NCBI GenBank assembly: GCA_014239155.1
Contig: JAAZZQ010000088.1
Coordinates: 1-64,000, forward strand
Reading direction: 5' to 3'
Source: Lachnospiraceae bacterium
GTDB lineage: Bacteria > Bacillota > Clostridia > Lachnospirales > Lachnospiraceae
DNA length: 64,000 bases
This document shows positions 7,153 to 16,796 of the stretch, in pieces. Position 1 is the stretch's first letter. The number at the start of each line of letters is the position of its first letter. The notes beneath the pieces were generated by a model, which was not told the DNA's origin, ran no database searches, and saw only the letters and a program-made list of their open reading frames with translations. Position numbers and translations under genes: made by a program.

Positions 7153-10100
7153 ATTCCCTTCCAGCAGTTCAAGATAATTTCCCTTATCAATATGCATCAT
7201 CGAAATCCGATTTTGAAATCTCCGAAAACCATACACACAATCCACATTCCGAATCAGCGATTGTAATCGTTCATCTGGAACACAGACAATGAGCTGTAAA
7301 TCCATTTTGCGCGCATATTTTAGACAGACTGCACTGCGCTCCTGATCCATTTTGGAAAATGCTTCGTCAAGCAGCACCAACTTAATCTTGGAATCTCTGC
7401 TGCTCTGCGTGCTGTAAAGCATGGCAAAGCCAGCAAGCAATGCCACATACTTTGGATTTTGTCCCTCGCCTCCAGAGTCGCGCCCCGCCATTTCATCTAC
7501 ATAATTTTCTCGAATAACAATTCCATTTTCATCTGTCACCTGCTCATACATACTAAAAGAAAGATAGTTTCTGTAATCCGCATATGCCTCCATATCCCGA
7601 ATGCGCTGTTCTCGGATTCTTCCATCTTCCTCCCGCAGTGGCATAAACTTATCCGTCAATAGTTTTATTTTCTGTTCATATTTTTGATAGAAAGTATCTT
7701 CGCCAAGACTTATCTGTCCTTCTGTCAGTTCGGTATCAATATTTTTGCTGTCCAGTTCTGGCGCTGTCAACATCTCATAAAACTGTCCTTTTTCGTCTCT
7801 GGCTGGCTCAATTTTTATTTGATAGGTACTGTCCGCAAAGTTTGTTTCTCGCAACAACCTGTTGATTTCATGGGTATGCCGCTTTGCCGCATTAATATCC
7901 CCATGAATGGTTGCAATTACATTTTCCCGCAAACTTTTATATATTAGACTGCACTGTTTTTCAAATTCACTTTCATATTTTGGCTCATAATCCTTTTGAT
8001 AATCCTGTAACAGTCGGTCATACACTGTATTTTCCTTCTCTGCGCCATTAAAGCCAACCGATGGGTATTCCCTGTTAAAGCGGTTTCTGGCATTTTGAAG
8101 GGTCTCTATCTGTGCTTGTTCCTGCTCTTCCAAAGTGTTAATCTGTGTCAGTAATTTACTGCGTACCGTCTGGCTAGAACGCGTCTCTAACTGCTGCCGC
8201 ACTTCCTCCTCAATCTGCACATCTGCTTTGTACAGGGCACGTTTTTCTTCTAAATCGAGTTGCAGCGTCTTTAGCTCTCCTTCTCTATGGCTCTTTCTTC
8301 TGGTATACTCATTCATTAAATTCTGATTTTGACTTTGCTCCACCCGCTTGTTTTCTTTCTTTTCGGTTAGTCGGTCTTTACGCTCTTGAAGCTCCTTAAA
8401 CTCACCCTCTATAATCCGTGCAATCTCCTGCTGTAAGTCTGTGATTTGCCCTGTCACTTTATCCAGTTCTTTTCCTGCCTTTGACAGACGAATAAAATAT
8501 GCTGTGTCATTGTTTAAATCCTCAAATCCAGCCGCTGCCTTTAAACGGTCTGTCACACGCCGGACCTCTGCATATTCTTCCTCTCGTCTCTGCAACGTTT
8601 CGCAGTATCCTTCCAACTTTGCCTTTGATACCTTTGTGCCAATACACGCATAGCGCTCATAATCTGCCTTGCGCAAATGACGAAAAATAAAATTGCTGTA
8701 CGAGTAACAATCTGGTGTCACGCCATCCCGAACCCTTTCCAACTCCTCAGTTGTATAACATTTCTGTATTCTTCCTAAATATCTTTTTAGGCACGCATCC
8801 ATATAAGGAATTTCTGTTCTCACAGCCTCATACAAAGAATTATCCTCGACAGTTATTTTTTGTTTTAGAACTGCATTTGTATCAATCAGCTCAACTTCCT
8901 CATATTTTTTCATCTCGCGAAAAATTCTAGCCGCATCTTGTGCGTATTTTGGCTCTGTCACAAGAGAATGTTTCAATCGCCCTAATCTGCCCTCAATGGC
9001 GTTTTTCCACGCGGCATCATCCACATTAAACAAATCAGCAAAGATATTGACTTTAATCACACGCCCATAAGTGTCCGTCAACCTGCGCTCCAATGCCGCT
9101 CTTGCTTCTTTTAACACTGGCGAATAAGGTTTTCTATCATTTTGCATGTCGTCAATCAGACGAGTCAACTCTCGAATTTCTTTTTCCAAATCCCGCCGCT
9201 GTTCATTGTACTCCTCAAAAATCTCGTCAATCCCCTGCTTTGCATCCAGAATATTTTTCCTAAGATTTTGACACAATTCCTCATCCACTTTTCCTTTACA
9301 GAACAAAGCAATTTTATTGAGCATTGGATTGCTCACATAATCCGTGACAATCTCATCTTCCTCCCATTTGCGCAATCCATTTGTAATCTTGCGCCACTGT
9401 TCACTGTCCGCCGCATACATCTGCTGCAATTTGACAAGTTCTTTCAGCTGGTCCTGCTTTATCCCTACATCACTTGCTTTGAGTTCCGCCGATACCTGAA
9501 TTAATTCCCCGTCAATATCATTCATATCAACTTCAATTTTTTGAGCAATTTCTGCAAGGCGTGTCAACTCCTGTTCCGCATTTTGAATTTCCTCCTCATC
9601 TGCCGCAATCTTATTTTCAAGTTCTAAAACTTCCACACACTGTATCATTGCTTTAGACCGCAAAATATCTGTGCTGACCGCCGTCTTGCGTTTTCCTGCC
9701 TCCTGTACTTCACTCAAAAGTGTAATTCGCCTGCGCATATCTTTAATCTTTTCCTGAATATCGCGGTAAGCTCCAAGCTGTTCACTAATCTTTCCAATAA
9801 TGTCCCCATCATTTTTGGGAAACATATAGTCCTTGATAAACTGCCCTGTTCCATCTGTCATCTTGAGCGCAATCGCACTCTTTTCCATTACATGAAAACG
9901 CTTTCCGTCAATGTAGCCAAGCAAATTATCATAAAGTGCATTTGTGTACGCCTCCTTAGAAGGATAAATGCGATTTACATCACTGCGCCCTCGATTTTCA
10001 CTGCCTGAGGCGCGCTCGTCCACAAGTTTTCTAATCTCCTGATTGGTATACGGAAATCCTGCCTCTGTCAAATACCCCTGTTCGGGCATTCTGCCAGAAT

Positions 10101-10500
10101 GACTAAAATATAACATCTTCCGAATCTCTGTGTCGTTTTTTCTCACTTCAAAAGCCAGCCCCACACAACTTGCTGTATGGCTTCCTGTATCCTCAATCTC
10201 AAGCGCAATAATAGAACAAAAGTCCTTTCCTGCGCGGTTTGCTGTTCCGTCTTTTTGTTCTCCTCTTAAATAGCTCAAAACACTTCGTTTGTTTCTAGCA
10301 TCATCTGCTGCCTTATTTAAAAAACTTGATGAGATACTACCATACAAAATAACTTGTATTGCATCCATCACCGTTGACTTTCCAGAACCACTCATCCCAC
10401 TAAACAAATTGACATACTCATGAAACTCCAAAATTTGATGTGTAATTCCTCCCCAGTTGTTAAGGCACATTCTCTTAAATATCTTCTTCGCTTTCTTCAC
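7108..10500 (-). CDS. jetC: JetC/MksB-like SMC ATPase of a Wadjet-type complex
   Basis: A 1130-aa SMC-type ATPase. The N-terminal head has Walker A GMSGSGKST near residue 40; long charged heptad-rich stretches (about 210-480 and 580-880) form coiled coils around a short MukB-like hinge; the C-terminal head has a signature segment DSGGEGQNPKY and Walker B LVLLDEAFSKMD near residue 1035. This is the SbcC/MukB-like architecture of JetC. The start is set at a GTG (10498-10500) because GAGGAG lies seven bases upstream; an ATG five codons earlier lacks this spacing. It overlaps jetB by 26 bp. The last 14 codons lie inside a structured repeat, so the C-terminus may differ from relatives. Role: DNA loop extrusion, either plasmid defence or chromosome organisation. 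Confidence 0.88.
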   Translation of the reverse strand: MKKAKKIFKRMCLNNWGGITHQILEFHEYVNLFSGMSGSGKSTVMDAIQVILYGSISSSFLNKAADDARNKRSVLSYLRGEQKDGTANRAGKDFCSIIALEIEDTGSHTASCVGLAFEVRKNDTEIRKMLYFSHSGRMPEQGYLTEAGFPYTNQEIRKLVDERASGSENRGRSDVNRIYPSKEAYTNALYDNLLGYIDGKRFHVMEKSAIALKMTDGTGQFIKDYMFPKNDGDIIGKISEQLGAYRDIQEKIKDMRRRITLLSEVQEAGKRKTAVSTDILRSKAMIQCVEVLELENKIAADEEEIQNAEQELTRLAEIAQKIEVDMNDIDGELIQVSAELKASDVGIKQDQLKELVKLQQMYAADSEQWRKITNGLRKWEEDEIVTDYVSNPMLNKIALFCKGKVDEELCQNLRKNILDAKQGIDEIFEEYNEQRRDLEKEIRELTRLIDDMQNDRKPYSPVLKEARAALERRLTDTYGRVIKVNIFADLFNVDDAAWKNAIEGRLGRLKHSLVTEPKYAQDAARIFREMKKYEEVELIDTNAVLKQKITVEDNSLYEAVRTEIPYMDACLKRYLGRIQKCYTTEELERVRDGVTPDCYSYSNFIFRHLRKADYERYACIGTKVSKAKLEGYCETLQRREEEYAEVRRVTDRLKAAAGFEDLNNDTAYFIRLSKAGKELDKVTGQITDLQQEIARIIEGEFKELQERKDRLTEKKENKRVEQSQNQNLMNEYTRRKSHREGELKTLQLDLEEKRALYKADVQIEEEVRQQLETRSSQTVRSKLLTQINTLEEQEQAQIETLQNARNRFNREYPSVGFNGAEKENTVYDRLLQDYQKDYEPKYESEFEKQCSLIYKSLRENVIATIHGDINAAKRHTHEINRLLRETNFADSTYQIKIEPARDEKGQFYEMLTAPELDSKNIDTELTEGQISLGEDTFYQKYEQKIKLLTDKFMPLREEDGRIREQRIRDMEAYADYRNYLSFSMYEQVTDENGIVIRENYVDEMAGRDSGGEGQNPKYVALLAGFAMLYSTQSSRDSKIKLVLLDEAFSKMDQERSAVCLKYARKMDLQLIVCVPDERLQSLIRNVDCVYGFRRFQNRISMMHIDKGNYLELLEGNSSNQDVAFTAKSVK

Positions 10501-11086
10501 CTGTAGACTCCTCATACTTTTTAATTAGCTCATTGATTTCCACCGACGAACAAAAAATATTAATGGTGCTATAAATATAAATCGGTGTGTCATCCTCAAG
10601 ATTTCCAATTGCGCCTGGCAGCTCTATTATCTGGTGCATTTTGAGCGTAGATAGCGCATCCTGCCATTCCTGTGCAGTCAGCTTCCGCGTCAACAAATTG
10701 GTATTGCTCCCAATCTCTCTAATTTCCCGAAGACATGTCACCGTGGCATTTAGCCCTTCTCCCATAATCCTATCCCGATAAATCATTTTAAGTAACAGCA
10801 AAATTCGCGTTCCAGTAAGCGTAAGTTTATCAATAGGCATACTCTCTCCCTTAATGCGAAAAATATGTTCCTGTGGGTCATGCACAAGCTCACAGTCAAG
10901 CACTGACAGATAATCCGCAATAAATTCTCTGTGATTTGCGCAGACGCGATAGCGGGGATTATCCCGCTGTACCAATGTCACTGGGTCACATTTTACCTGC
11001 AAAATACAGGTTTGTCGAAACAAATCCTGTATGGTCTTCTTAATTGCTGCCGCCTCACTCTGCGACAACTCATCCATATATTTCAT
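10475..11086 (-). CDS. jetB: JetB/MksE-like winged-helix partner protein
   Basis: A 203-aa soluble protein between JetA-like and JetC-like genes, the position of the dimeric winged-helix (KITE-type) subunit in JetABC/MksBEF complexes. Visible segments include an N-terminal helix pair and LTLTGTRILLLLKMIYRDR followed by a basic wing-like region. The identification rests on size, operon order and general character more than on a specific motif. The start at 11086 has GAGGAGG nine bases upstream, inside the end of jetA; an ATG three codons earlier sits directly on that site. It overlaps jetA by 17 bp and jetC by 26 bp, implying translational coupling and stoichiometric assembly. Confidence 0.75.
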   Translation of the reverse strand: MKYMDELSQSEAAAIKKTIQDLFRQTCILQVKCDPVTLVQRDNPRYRVCANHREFIADYLSVLDCELVHDPQEHIFRIKGESMPIDKLTLTGTRILLLLKMIYRDRIMGEGLNATVTCLREIREIGSNTNLLTRKLTAQEWQDALSTLKMHQIIELPGAIGNLEDDTPIYIYSTINIFCSSVEINELIKKYEESTGEESEEDI

Positions 11087-12500
11087 TGTCAGCATCCTCC
11101 TCTATCGCAATGCGAAGTTCTGAAAAAGTAAATCCTTCCCTGCTCTGAAGCTCTCCTCCAAGCTGCACTAAATCCTGTTTTGGCTGATTTCCAGTCACTT
11201 CCTGCCACAAAAATAGCAACTTTTCCAAATCCTCCACGGACTGAACTGTCTCTGTAGTTGCCTGAAATGTACCATCTTTTGTATTGCGCGCGCAAAACGC
11301 TTGTAGTTCTTTTTTTGTATAGCGTGGTTTTGGCACAAAATCAGTAATGCTTGTGTTCTCTTTCTCCTCTGTTGACTCCACTGCAAGCGGTTGAAAAAGC
11401 CTTTCATTGAGAGTATGCCGCTTGTAAATACTGTTGTCGTCAAACATCTTAAATGGCGCTGTCAACTGGATTGTTTCACGCAAATCATTTAATAGGTCCT
11501 CGGAATTGCCACTCTTTTCAATGAATCGAACCAGTCGGATTACACTGTCCTCTTCCACCGCGCCCTCCTGAAAAATATAATGGATTCTAGCAAGGGCACG
11601 CTTTGCAAAAACCGCTTTTTGTTCCACCAATTTGTTATATTTTCTTTCTATCAAATCAAACTGACGTTCTATTTTGTAAACAAGTGCAACTGCCTCATCA
11701 CTGTACTGTAACGCCTTCTCAATGCGGGTATGCTCTGGTGTTTCCTTCTTACATAGATACAATGCTCTTAAAAGATTTGATTTTTTCTGGTCATGCTGGC
11801 TTAAAATCTGACTAATCAATTCCTTGACAGACTCCTTATAGTGATAAAAGCTGTCTGTCGTTGTGAGAATGGCATACTTTTCGCTGTCACTATTATTAAT
11901 CTCATCTACAAGAATGCGTTGTATCTCAATAAAATTTTTGCTTCTCGAAAGCACATCAAAATACGTTCGCATTCCATTTTGCATATTGGAAAGCAGCGTT
12001 TCAAGATTTCTGGAGGTTATAAGTGCACTTTTTAGAATATCATTATTTTTTTCTTGGTCTGCCTGATAAGTAAAAAGCGCACTATAAATAGAAAGAATAC
12101 TTTCCCGCTCCCTGCTGTCATCCTCACAAATCAATTTTTTAAACAACTCCACATAGAGTTGGCTGTACTCGGGAAAAGACAAAATATAGGTGTTTAACTG
12201 CTCATCATAATCCCGTTTTATCCATCCCCAACGAATGAGCGTATTTAGAATTGTAGAGGGCGCACCCACCATATTTTCTGTTAATTCTGTCGTCTCCTCA
12301 TTATCCTCCATCCACTCAATCTGCATCTTGTTGATTGTTTCACCAATAATTGCCTGCCCGTCTTCTATGGTGAGTCCAAGCGCTGTGTAAACCTCGTTAT
12401 TTTCATCATAGATTGCAACCAGAACTGTCATATATGCTTCCATATTCTTTGTCCGGAATAATTTATAAAAATCTTTTGGTATACTCTTTTTTAATATCAT
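11070..12500 (-). CDS. jetA: JetA (DUF5716-type), kleisin-like subunit of a Wadjet complex
   Basis: A 476-aa soluble protein that I recognise as the DUF5716/JetA type found in Wadjet clusters. It starts MILKKSIPKDFYKLF, has a predicted winged-helix N-terminal half (about 1-120), a long helical middle and a C-terminal region ending in acidic residues. In the family it bridges the SMC heads and binds JetB. The start codon overlaps the upstream capA-like stop as ATGA, so the two are translationally coupled, which is unusual for a defence gene and a secreted enzyme. No jetD-like (DUF2220/Toprim) nuclease gene lies on either side in the window. Confidence 0.8.
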   Translation of the reverse strand: MILKKSIPKDFYKLFRTKNMEAYMTVLVAIYDENNEVYTALGLTIEDGQAIIGETINKMQIEWMEDNEETTELTENMVGAPSTILNTLIRWGWIKRDYDEQLNTYILSFPEYSQLYVELFKKLICEDDSRERESILSIYSALFTYQADQEKNNDILKSALITSRNLETLLSNMQNGMRTYFDVLSRSKNFIEIQRILVDEINNSDSEKYAILTTTDSFYHYKESVKELISQILSQHDQKKSNLLRALYLCKKETPEHTRIEKALQYSDEAVALVYKIERQFDLIERKYNKLVEQKAVFAKRALARIHYIFQEGAVEEDSVIRLVRFIEKSGNSEDLLNDLRETIQLTAPFKMFDDNSIYKRHTLNERLFQPLAVESTEEKENTSITDFVPKPRYTKKELQAFCARNTKDGTFQATTETVQSVEDLEKLLFLWQEVTGNQPKQDLVQLGGELQSREGFTFSELRIAIEEDADNEIYG

Positions 12501-13957
12501 TTTTCATTCCCTTTTTCTATCAAACATTCCACTGTGTATTTTCCACCTTCATGCAAAGTAATCGCGAGTGGTTGCAGTTCATATTCTGTAAGTTCATATC
12601 CCTTTGGCGTAAGTGCAATGGTAAATTTTGCTGCACCGCCCTTAATACAATATTTTTCAGGCTGAGCACTAATATAATTTCCAATGGAATAATAGACTAA
12701 CATTTGATGTCCATTATCGTTCATAAGCAACTCATATGGCTGCAAACAATGCGGGTGTGTCCCCACCACTACATCCACTTGACACTCCAAGAATATCTGA
12801 GTCCATCGTTTTTGAAACGCATCTGGCTCCTGTACATACTCTGTCCCCCAATGTGCAAAAACAATCACAAAATCCGCGTCAGACCTTGCCTGTGTCAATG
12901 CACTGCGCACTTCTTTCTCCGAAAAAAGATGCACCATATTTGGAAACCTTTCTGGAATAGAAATTCCATTCGTGCCATATGTAAAATTTAACAAGGCAAA
13001 CCGAACACCATTTCGACTAACAATAGTATATGGATTTCTTAATTTTTCCTTGGACGTCTGTATTCCAAGACACTTTATACCATTGCTGTCAAAAAAATCT
13101 TTTGTGAAGTCCACGCCTTCCACACCGCGGTCCAACGCATGATTTGTGGCGCAAGTAACCACATCAAAACCCGCGTCCGCAATTGCTTGTCCCACCTGCA
13201 CAGGTGTCCCAAATCGCGGAAAATCTCCATACATTGCCGGATTATCTGTCAGTGGTGTCTCCTGATTCATAACGGCAATATCACTGTCATCAATCATTTG
13301 TTGTACATTCTCAAATAAAAATGCAAAAGAGGGTTCCTTTTGTAAACCATAACGATAAATGGGTTCATGCACAAGCATATCTCCAAAAATGCAAAAGGAG
13401 ATGCTTTCCTTTTCCCGCTGAAATCCCCAGGAATCCCATACCCAACTACGCATCGCTCCATCTGGTTCCTGCATCCACAGACGAGTATATGGCGCCTCTT
13501 TTCCATTCGATTTCATATTCGCCACTTCCTGTCCCATATAGGAGGACATCCACTTAGGGCGAATCTGTTCTGCCTCATACTCATACACAAAAAGATGTTG
13601 TGACCAAGTGTCCTCGTCTTTCTCAACCCAAAAGGGTTTGTGTTTCCCATACCGACCAATCTTCCAACACAAAAGAATGAGTTCCTCTGTCCTATCATTG
13701 TCAATATCACAAGAAAGTACCTTTTGAACCTTTATCTCCTTTGGGGAACTCCAAATAACACTTGTGTCATATTTCACACAGACCACCTTATTATGCAATA
13801 TAATTTCATACGCACCTGTATTGTCCATAAAAGCAGTCTCTTCCCAACGAACCCACAAAGGAATCTTAGGAAAAAGCAATCCCGCTTCCCATAATATAAA
13901 AAGGACAGCGCTGACAGTAGCCAGCGCCATAAAAATTCTTTTATTCCCATGCATCAT
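12497..13957 (-). CDS. CapA/PgsA-like metallophosphatase-fold protein, membrane-anchored
   Basis: A 486-aa protein with one N-terminal membrane segment (about residues 8-28), then an integrin-like or propeller-like region mentioning DIDNDRTEELILL, then a CapA domain from about residue 190. The metal-site motifs of this calcineurin-like family are all present: IFGDMLVHEP, NQETPL, TNHALDRG, FAHWGTEY, GTHPHCLQPYE and SIGNYIS. The family is linked to poly-gamma-glutamate capsule export, but no pgsBC genes are near, so substrate is unknown. It overlaps the upstream DUF3160 gene by 17 bp and jetA by 4 bp, placing an extracellular enzyme in the same transcript as an SMC complex. Confidence 0.85.
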   Translation of the reverse strand: MMHGNKRIFMALATVSAVLFILWEAGLLFPKIPLWVRWEETAFMDNTGAYEIILHNKVVCVKYDTSVIWSSPKEIKVQKVLSCDIDNDRTEELILLCWKIGRYGKHKPFWVEKDEDTWSQHLFVYEYEAEQIRPKWMSSYMGQEVANMKSNGKEAPYTRLWMQEPDGAMRSWVWDSWGFQREKESISFCIFGDMLVHEPIYRYGLQKEPSFAFLFENVQQMIDDSDIAVMNQETPLTDNPAMYGDFPRFGTPVQVGQAIADAGFDVVTCATNHALDRGVEGVDFTKDFFDSNGIKCLGIQTSKEKLRNPYTIVSRNGVRFALLNFTYGTNGISIPERFPNMVHLFSEKEVRSALTQARSDADFVIVFAHWGTEYVQEPDAFQKRWTQIFLECQVDVVVGTHPHCLQPYELLMNDNGHQMLVYYSIGNYISAQPEKYCIKGGAAKFTIALTPKGYELTEYELQPLAITLHEGGKYTVECLIEKGNEK

Positions 13958-16166
13958 GATAACGATAACTTTCTGTCCAACTAGGTTTTACAATCGTTTT
14001 ATCCTGATTATAACGCCCCTCATCATTCATCTCAATTCCCATCATCTGACGCCATTTGGTATCGGTTAGCCTGTCATTCATAGGCCATGAAAACTGATAG
14101 AAAGAATAGACACTCCCCCTTGCAATCTTAATTGTACCATCCACTCTAACCGCAACATAAATCTCTGAAGGATTGCCCGTTGCGACCTCAAGAACCTGCC
14201 CTCTATCTGGATCTGTCGCAATATCTGTCACAATCGCTGCCGGATATTTCAATGTATTGACAGTTTCATCATCACTCGCGCGCTTCGCTGCCTCATTCCA
14301 AAAATGTTCTATATAACCACCATATGCACGGATAAATTCAAACTCCTCATCTGTCAAAAGCTCCTCCTGAAGTTCTTTGTTAGAAATCACAAACAACTGT
14401 TTAGCAATTTCTTGAAGGCGCAATAAATTCTCCTCATCTGCTGCATCAAGCATCTTATACTTTTTCAATCCCTGTGCAGTCTGGCTGGCAAGTGCTGCAA
14501 AGCGTTCATACACAAGGGGTTCTGGTTCCACATAACCTCTGTCATCTGGCTCTTCTATCGTGCCACCACCGCCCATTTCCGCGTAGACTTGTTTTGCATA
14601 CAGCACTGTATCATGTTTTAATTCCGCATAACTTCCTGCAAAACATTCCAAATCTTTCTTGAGCCACTCCTCATTCTGCATAAACATAGGATACCCTTCC
14701 CCTTTGACGTTAAGAAGCGGCCGAAGGGTATGGAGCCACCCTGCATAGAGACTTGCAGACCACAGCGTCGTATTCTCCTGTGCAAATCCCGCACGAAGCT
14801 TCTCCATCGCCTCCAAATATCCTGCATAAGACGTGTCCCCCTGTTCCTCCAAAAGCTTTAGCGCCATATCGCTGCCAAATGCTGCCGGAACATCTAACGC
14901 ATCTGGAAGCATACGATTATCACCTGCACTGTTACTTCCAACATTCTTGTATATTAATCGCTGCATTACCGCAGCGTCAATGGTAAACCGCTGCCCCATA
15001 AAGCGGAATCCCGCAATTACATTTTCTTCCTCTTCCCAGATTGGAATTGAATTTATCTGTGGCGCGCGCAGCGCTGCTGTCCCACTGTGAAATTTTAGAA
15101 AAGCATCTGCATTTCCTGCCAGACTGCCAACTGTACAATTCATACCATACGCTTCCTGCAAAACTGTCGCATACTCACACACGCTAAGGTCATCACTCGC
15201 CCCAGCAAAAAAGGAGGTCACTGCATAGATAGATTCCCACAATCCATATGCCTGCGCGTCATCAGAAAGAGCCAAAGTCATTAGCAATGCGCTTCTGTCC
15301 ATATCCTCTTCCTTCTGGGTAAAATGCATTCTGCCATACCACATCATTGCCTTAAAATATTGCTCAAGCTGTTCATCTCCCTCATAATATCCACGTGGTA
15401 TATACTGTGAGTAATCCTCCATCTCCGATGAAATCTGTGATATATCAATTCCTTGTGCCTGACGAATATGATTTAATTCATAAGACACAATCTCTTCCAC
15501 ATCACTGTCAATTGCTGTGGTACTATCAAGCAACATACTGCCAACTGTAAAGAATGCGACATTGCGCTTTGCCGCACTTTCCCATTCGGTGCCTTTAAGC
15601 GCCTTATATTGTGTTTGACTATTTTCAAGCATTCTTTTAGAGAGTCCAATAAGCGCATCTGACAAGTATTCTTTCTCAATATTCTTTAATAAATATGCAA
15701 AATACAAATGATATGTGTGCATAAGAGAATCTACTGTCACAAAATTAGGAATCATTTCATAACGGTTTTCCTCATAAATTTCAAAAAACTCAGCACCTGC
15801 ATTTCCAGTCACAACAAATCCATTTTTTGCCAGTTTGTCAGCAATCTCACCACCTTGCTGTAAATTGTAAAACTGCCACAAATTGTCAATATTGCTCAAA
15901 TCCGACGACACAGTGTATGGCGATACCTTTGGTATTGTATTATCGTTTTCTGTCTTGATTGAAGTCTGTATTAACATTGGTCGGGCGCCGATTGCTGCTT
16001 TCTCCACAATCTCCACTGTCTTTTCTGGCTCCGTCGATGATGCATCTACAATATCTTCCACCTCTGTTGAAAATGGTATTTCCGCAGACTGCTCTGGTGC
16101 AGCACAGCCGCCCAGCATACTTATCATAGATACTACCGCTAAGAACTGTCTTACTTTTTGTTTCAT
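13941..16166 (-). CDS. DUF3160 family lipoprotein
   Basis: A 741-aa predicted lipoprotein. The start at 16166 has AGGAG nine bases upstream and gives a signal sequence ending in the lipobox LGGC (Cys21); an in-frame ATG at 16226 would bury the signal. The mature protein starts with a Thr/Glu-rich spacer and then a large helical domain typical of DUF3160 (YYEGDEQLEQYFKAMMWYGR is a characteristic stretch). Function of the family is not established. It is the first gene of the DUF3160-capA-jetABC run, overlapping capA by 17 bp, so it is likely coexpressed with it. Confidence 0.85.
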   Translation of the reverse strand: MKQKVRQFLAVVSMISMLGGCAAPEQSAEIPFSTEVEDIVDASSTEPEKTVEIVEKAAIGARPMLIQTSIKTENDNTIPKVSPYTVSSDLSNIDNLWQFYNLQQGGEIADKLAKNGFVVTGNAGAEFFEIYEENRYEMIPNFVTVDSLMHTYHLYFAYLLKNIEKEYLSDALIGLSKRMLENSQTQYKALKGTEWESAAKRNVAFFTVGSMLLDSTTAIDSDVEEIVSYELNHIRQAQGIDISQISSEMEDYSQYIPRGYYEGDEQLEQYFKAMMWYGRMHFTQKEEDMDRSALLMTLALSDDAQAYGLWESIYAVTSFFAGASDDLSVCEYATVLQEAYGMNCTVGSLAGNADAFLKFHSGTAALRAPQINSIPIWEEEENVIAGFRFMGQRFTIDAAVMQRLIYKNVGSNSAGDNRMLPDALDVPAAFGSDMALKLLEEQGDTSYAGYLEAMEKLRAGFAQENTTLWSASLYAGWLHTLRPLLNVKGEGYPMFMQNEEWLKKDLECFAGSYAELKHDTVLYAKQVYAEMGGGGTIEEPDDRGYVEPEPLVYERFAALASQTAQGLKKYKMLDAADEENLLRLQEIAKQLFVISNKELQEELLTDEEFEFIRAYGGYIEHFWNEAAKRASDDETVNTLKYPAAIVTDIATDPDRGQVLEVATGNPSEIYVAVRVDGTIKIARGSVYSFYQFSWPMNDRLTDTKWRQMMGIEMNDEGRYNQDKTIVKPSWTESYRYHDAWE

Positions 16167-16376
16167 AATCAAATTCTCCTTTTTAGAATCTATACGAAAA
16201 TAAATGTTACAGCCCCTTATAAACAATTGTCTATCTCATTTCTTCTGTCATTTTACCACAAATATTTATGCTTTACTAGACAGAACATTGTATTAATAAT
16301 TCATTAATATACACCTAATTTTACGCTCGTGTAAAGAATCATATAGTCCTTATATTGTCATTAATCAATACTGTCA

Positions 16377-16730
16377 TCAAATCCTGTCTCTACGTTTTTT
16401 TCTAAACACCCTAAAAATCAACATCGTTGCAACTCCCAAAATCAGATAAATCATCATATACTGAATAAACGCTATCTCTCCTATATCAAAGAAAATCCAT
16501 GTTCCCGCTAAAAATAACAGCGCGGATATTACTGGCAAACTTCCCAAATATCGAATATCCCTTCCTGCAAATGTACCAAGCATCACAGAATAAATTGGAT
16601 TGACCACATAAAATAAAAGAAAACATACCACCATTGCAGCATCACCCTTTATAAAAGTAACCGCTAACCACGGCAATACCAACATTACTATAACAGAAAC
16701 TGCCAACCAAAGGATAAAACTGTGTTTCAT
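16377..16730 (-). CDS. Small hypothetical membrane protein, 117 aa
   Basis: Starts with TGGAGG seven bases before the ATG. Four hydrophobic segments (about residues 5-27, 33-52, 61-80 and 87-108) and a very basic tail (RKKRRDRI) suggest a polytopic membrane protein with its C-terminus inside the cell. No family is recognised. It is separated by about 65 bp from the specificity-subunit gene upstream and by 210 bp from the DUF3160 gene, so its operon membership is unclear. Confidence 0.7.
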   Translation of the reverse strand: MKHSFILWLAVSVIVMLVLPWLAVTFIKGDAAMVVCFLLFYVVNPIYSVMLGTFAGRDIRYLGSLPVISALLFLAGTWIFFDIGEIAFIQYMMIYLILGVATMLIFRVFRKKRRDRI

Positions 16731-16796
16731 ACTATTCCTCCAAAATTTAATTGCTTTTTGTAACAGTAGACATAAGAACTATTTTAAGAAACTATT

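Noticed and set aside
6910-7266. Plus-strand open frames over rarA and jetC
   Set aside because: They are antisense to strongly supported genes and have no family features.
12497-13957. CapA-like protein as a replacement for JetD
   Set aside because: It has a membrane segment and an extracytoplasmic metallophosphatase-type fold, so it is not expected to meet cytoplasmic DNA.
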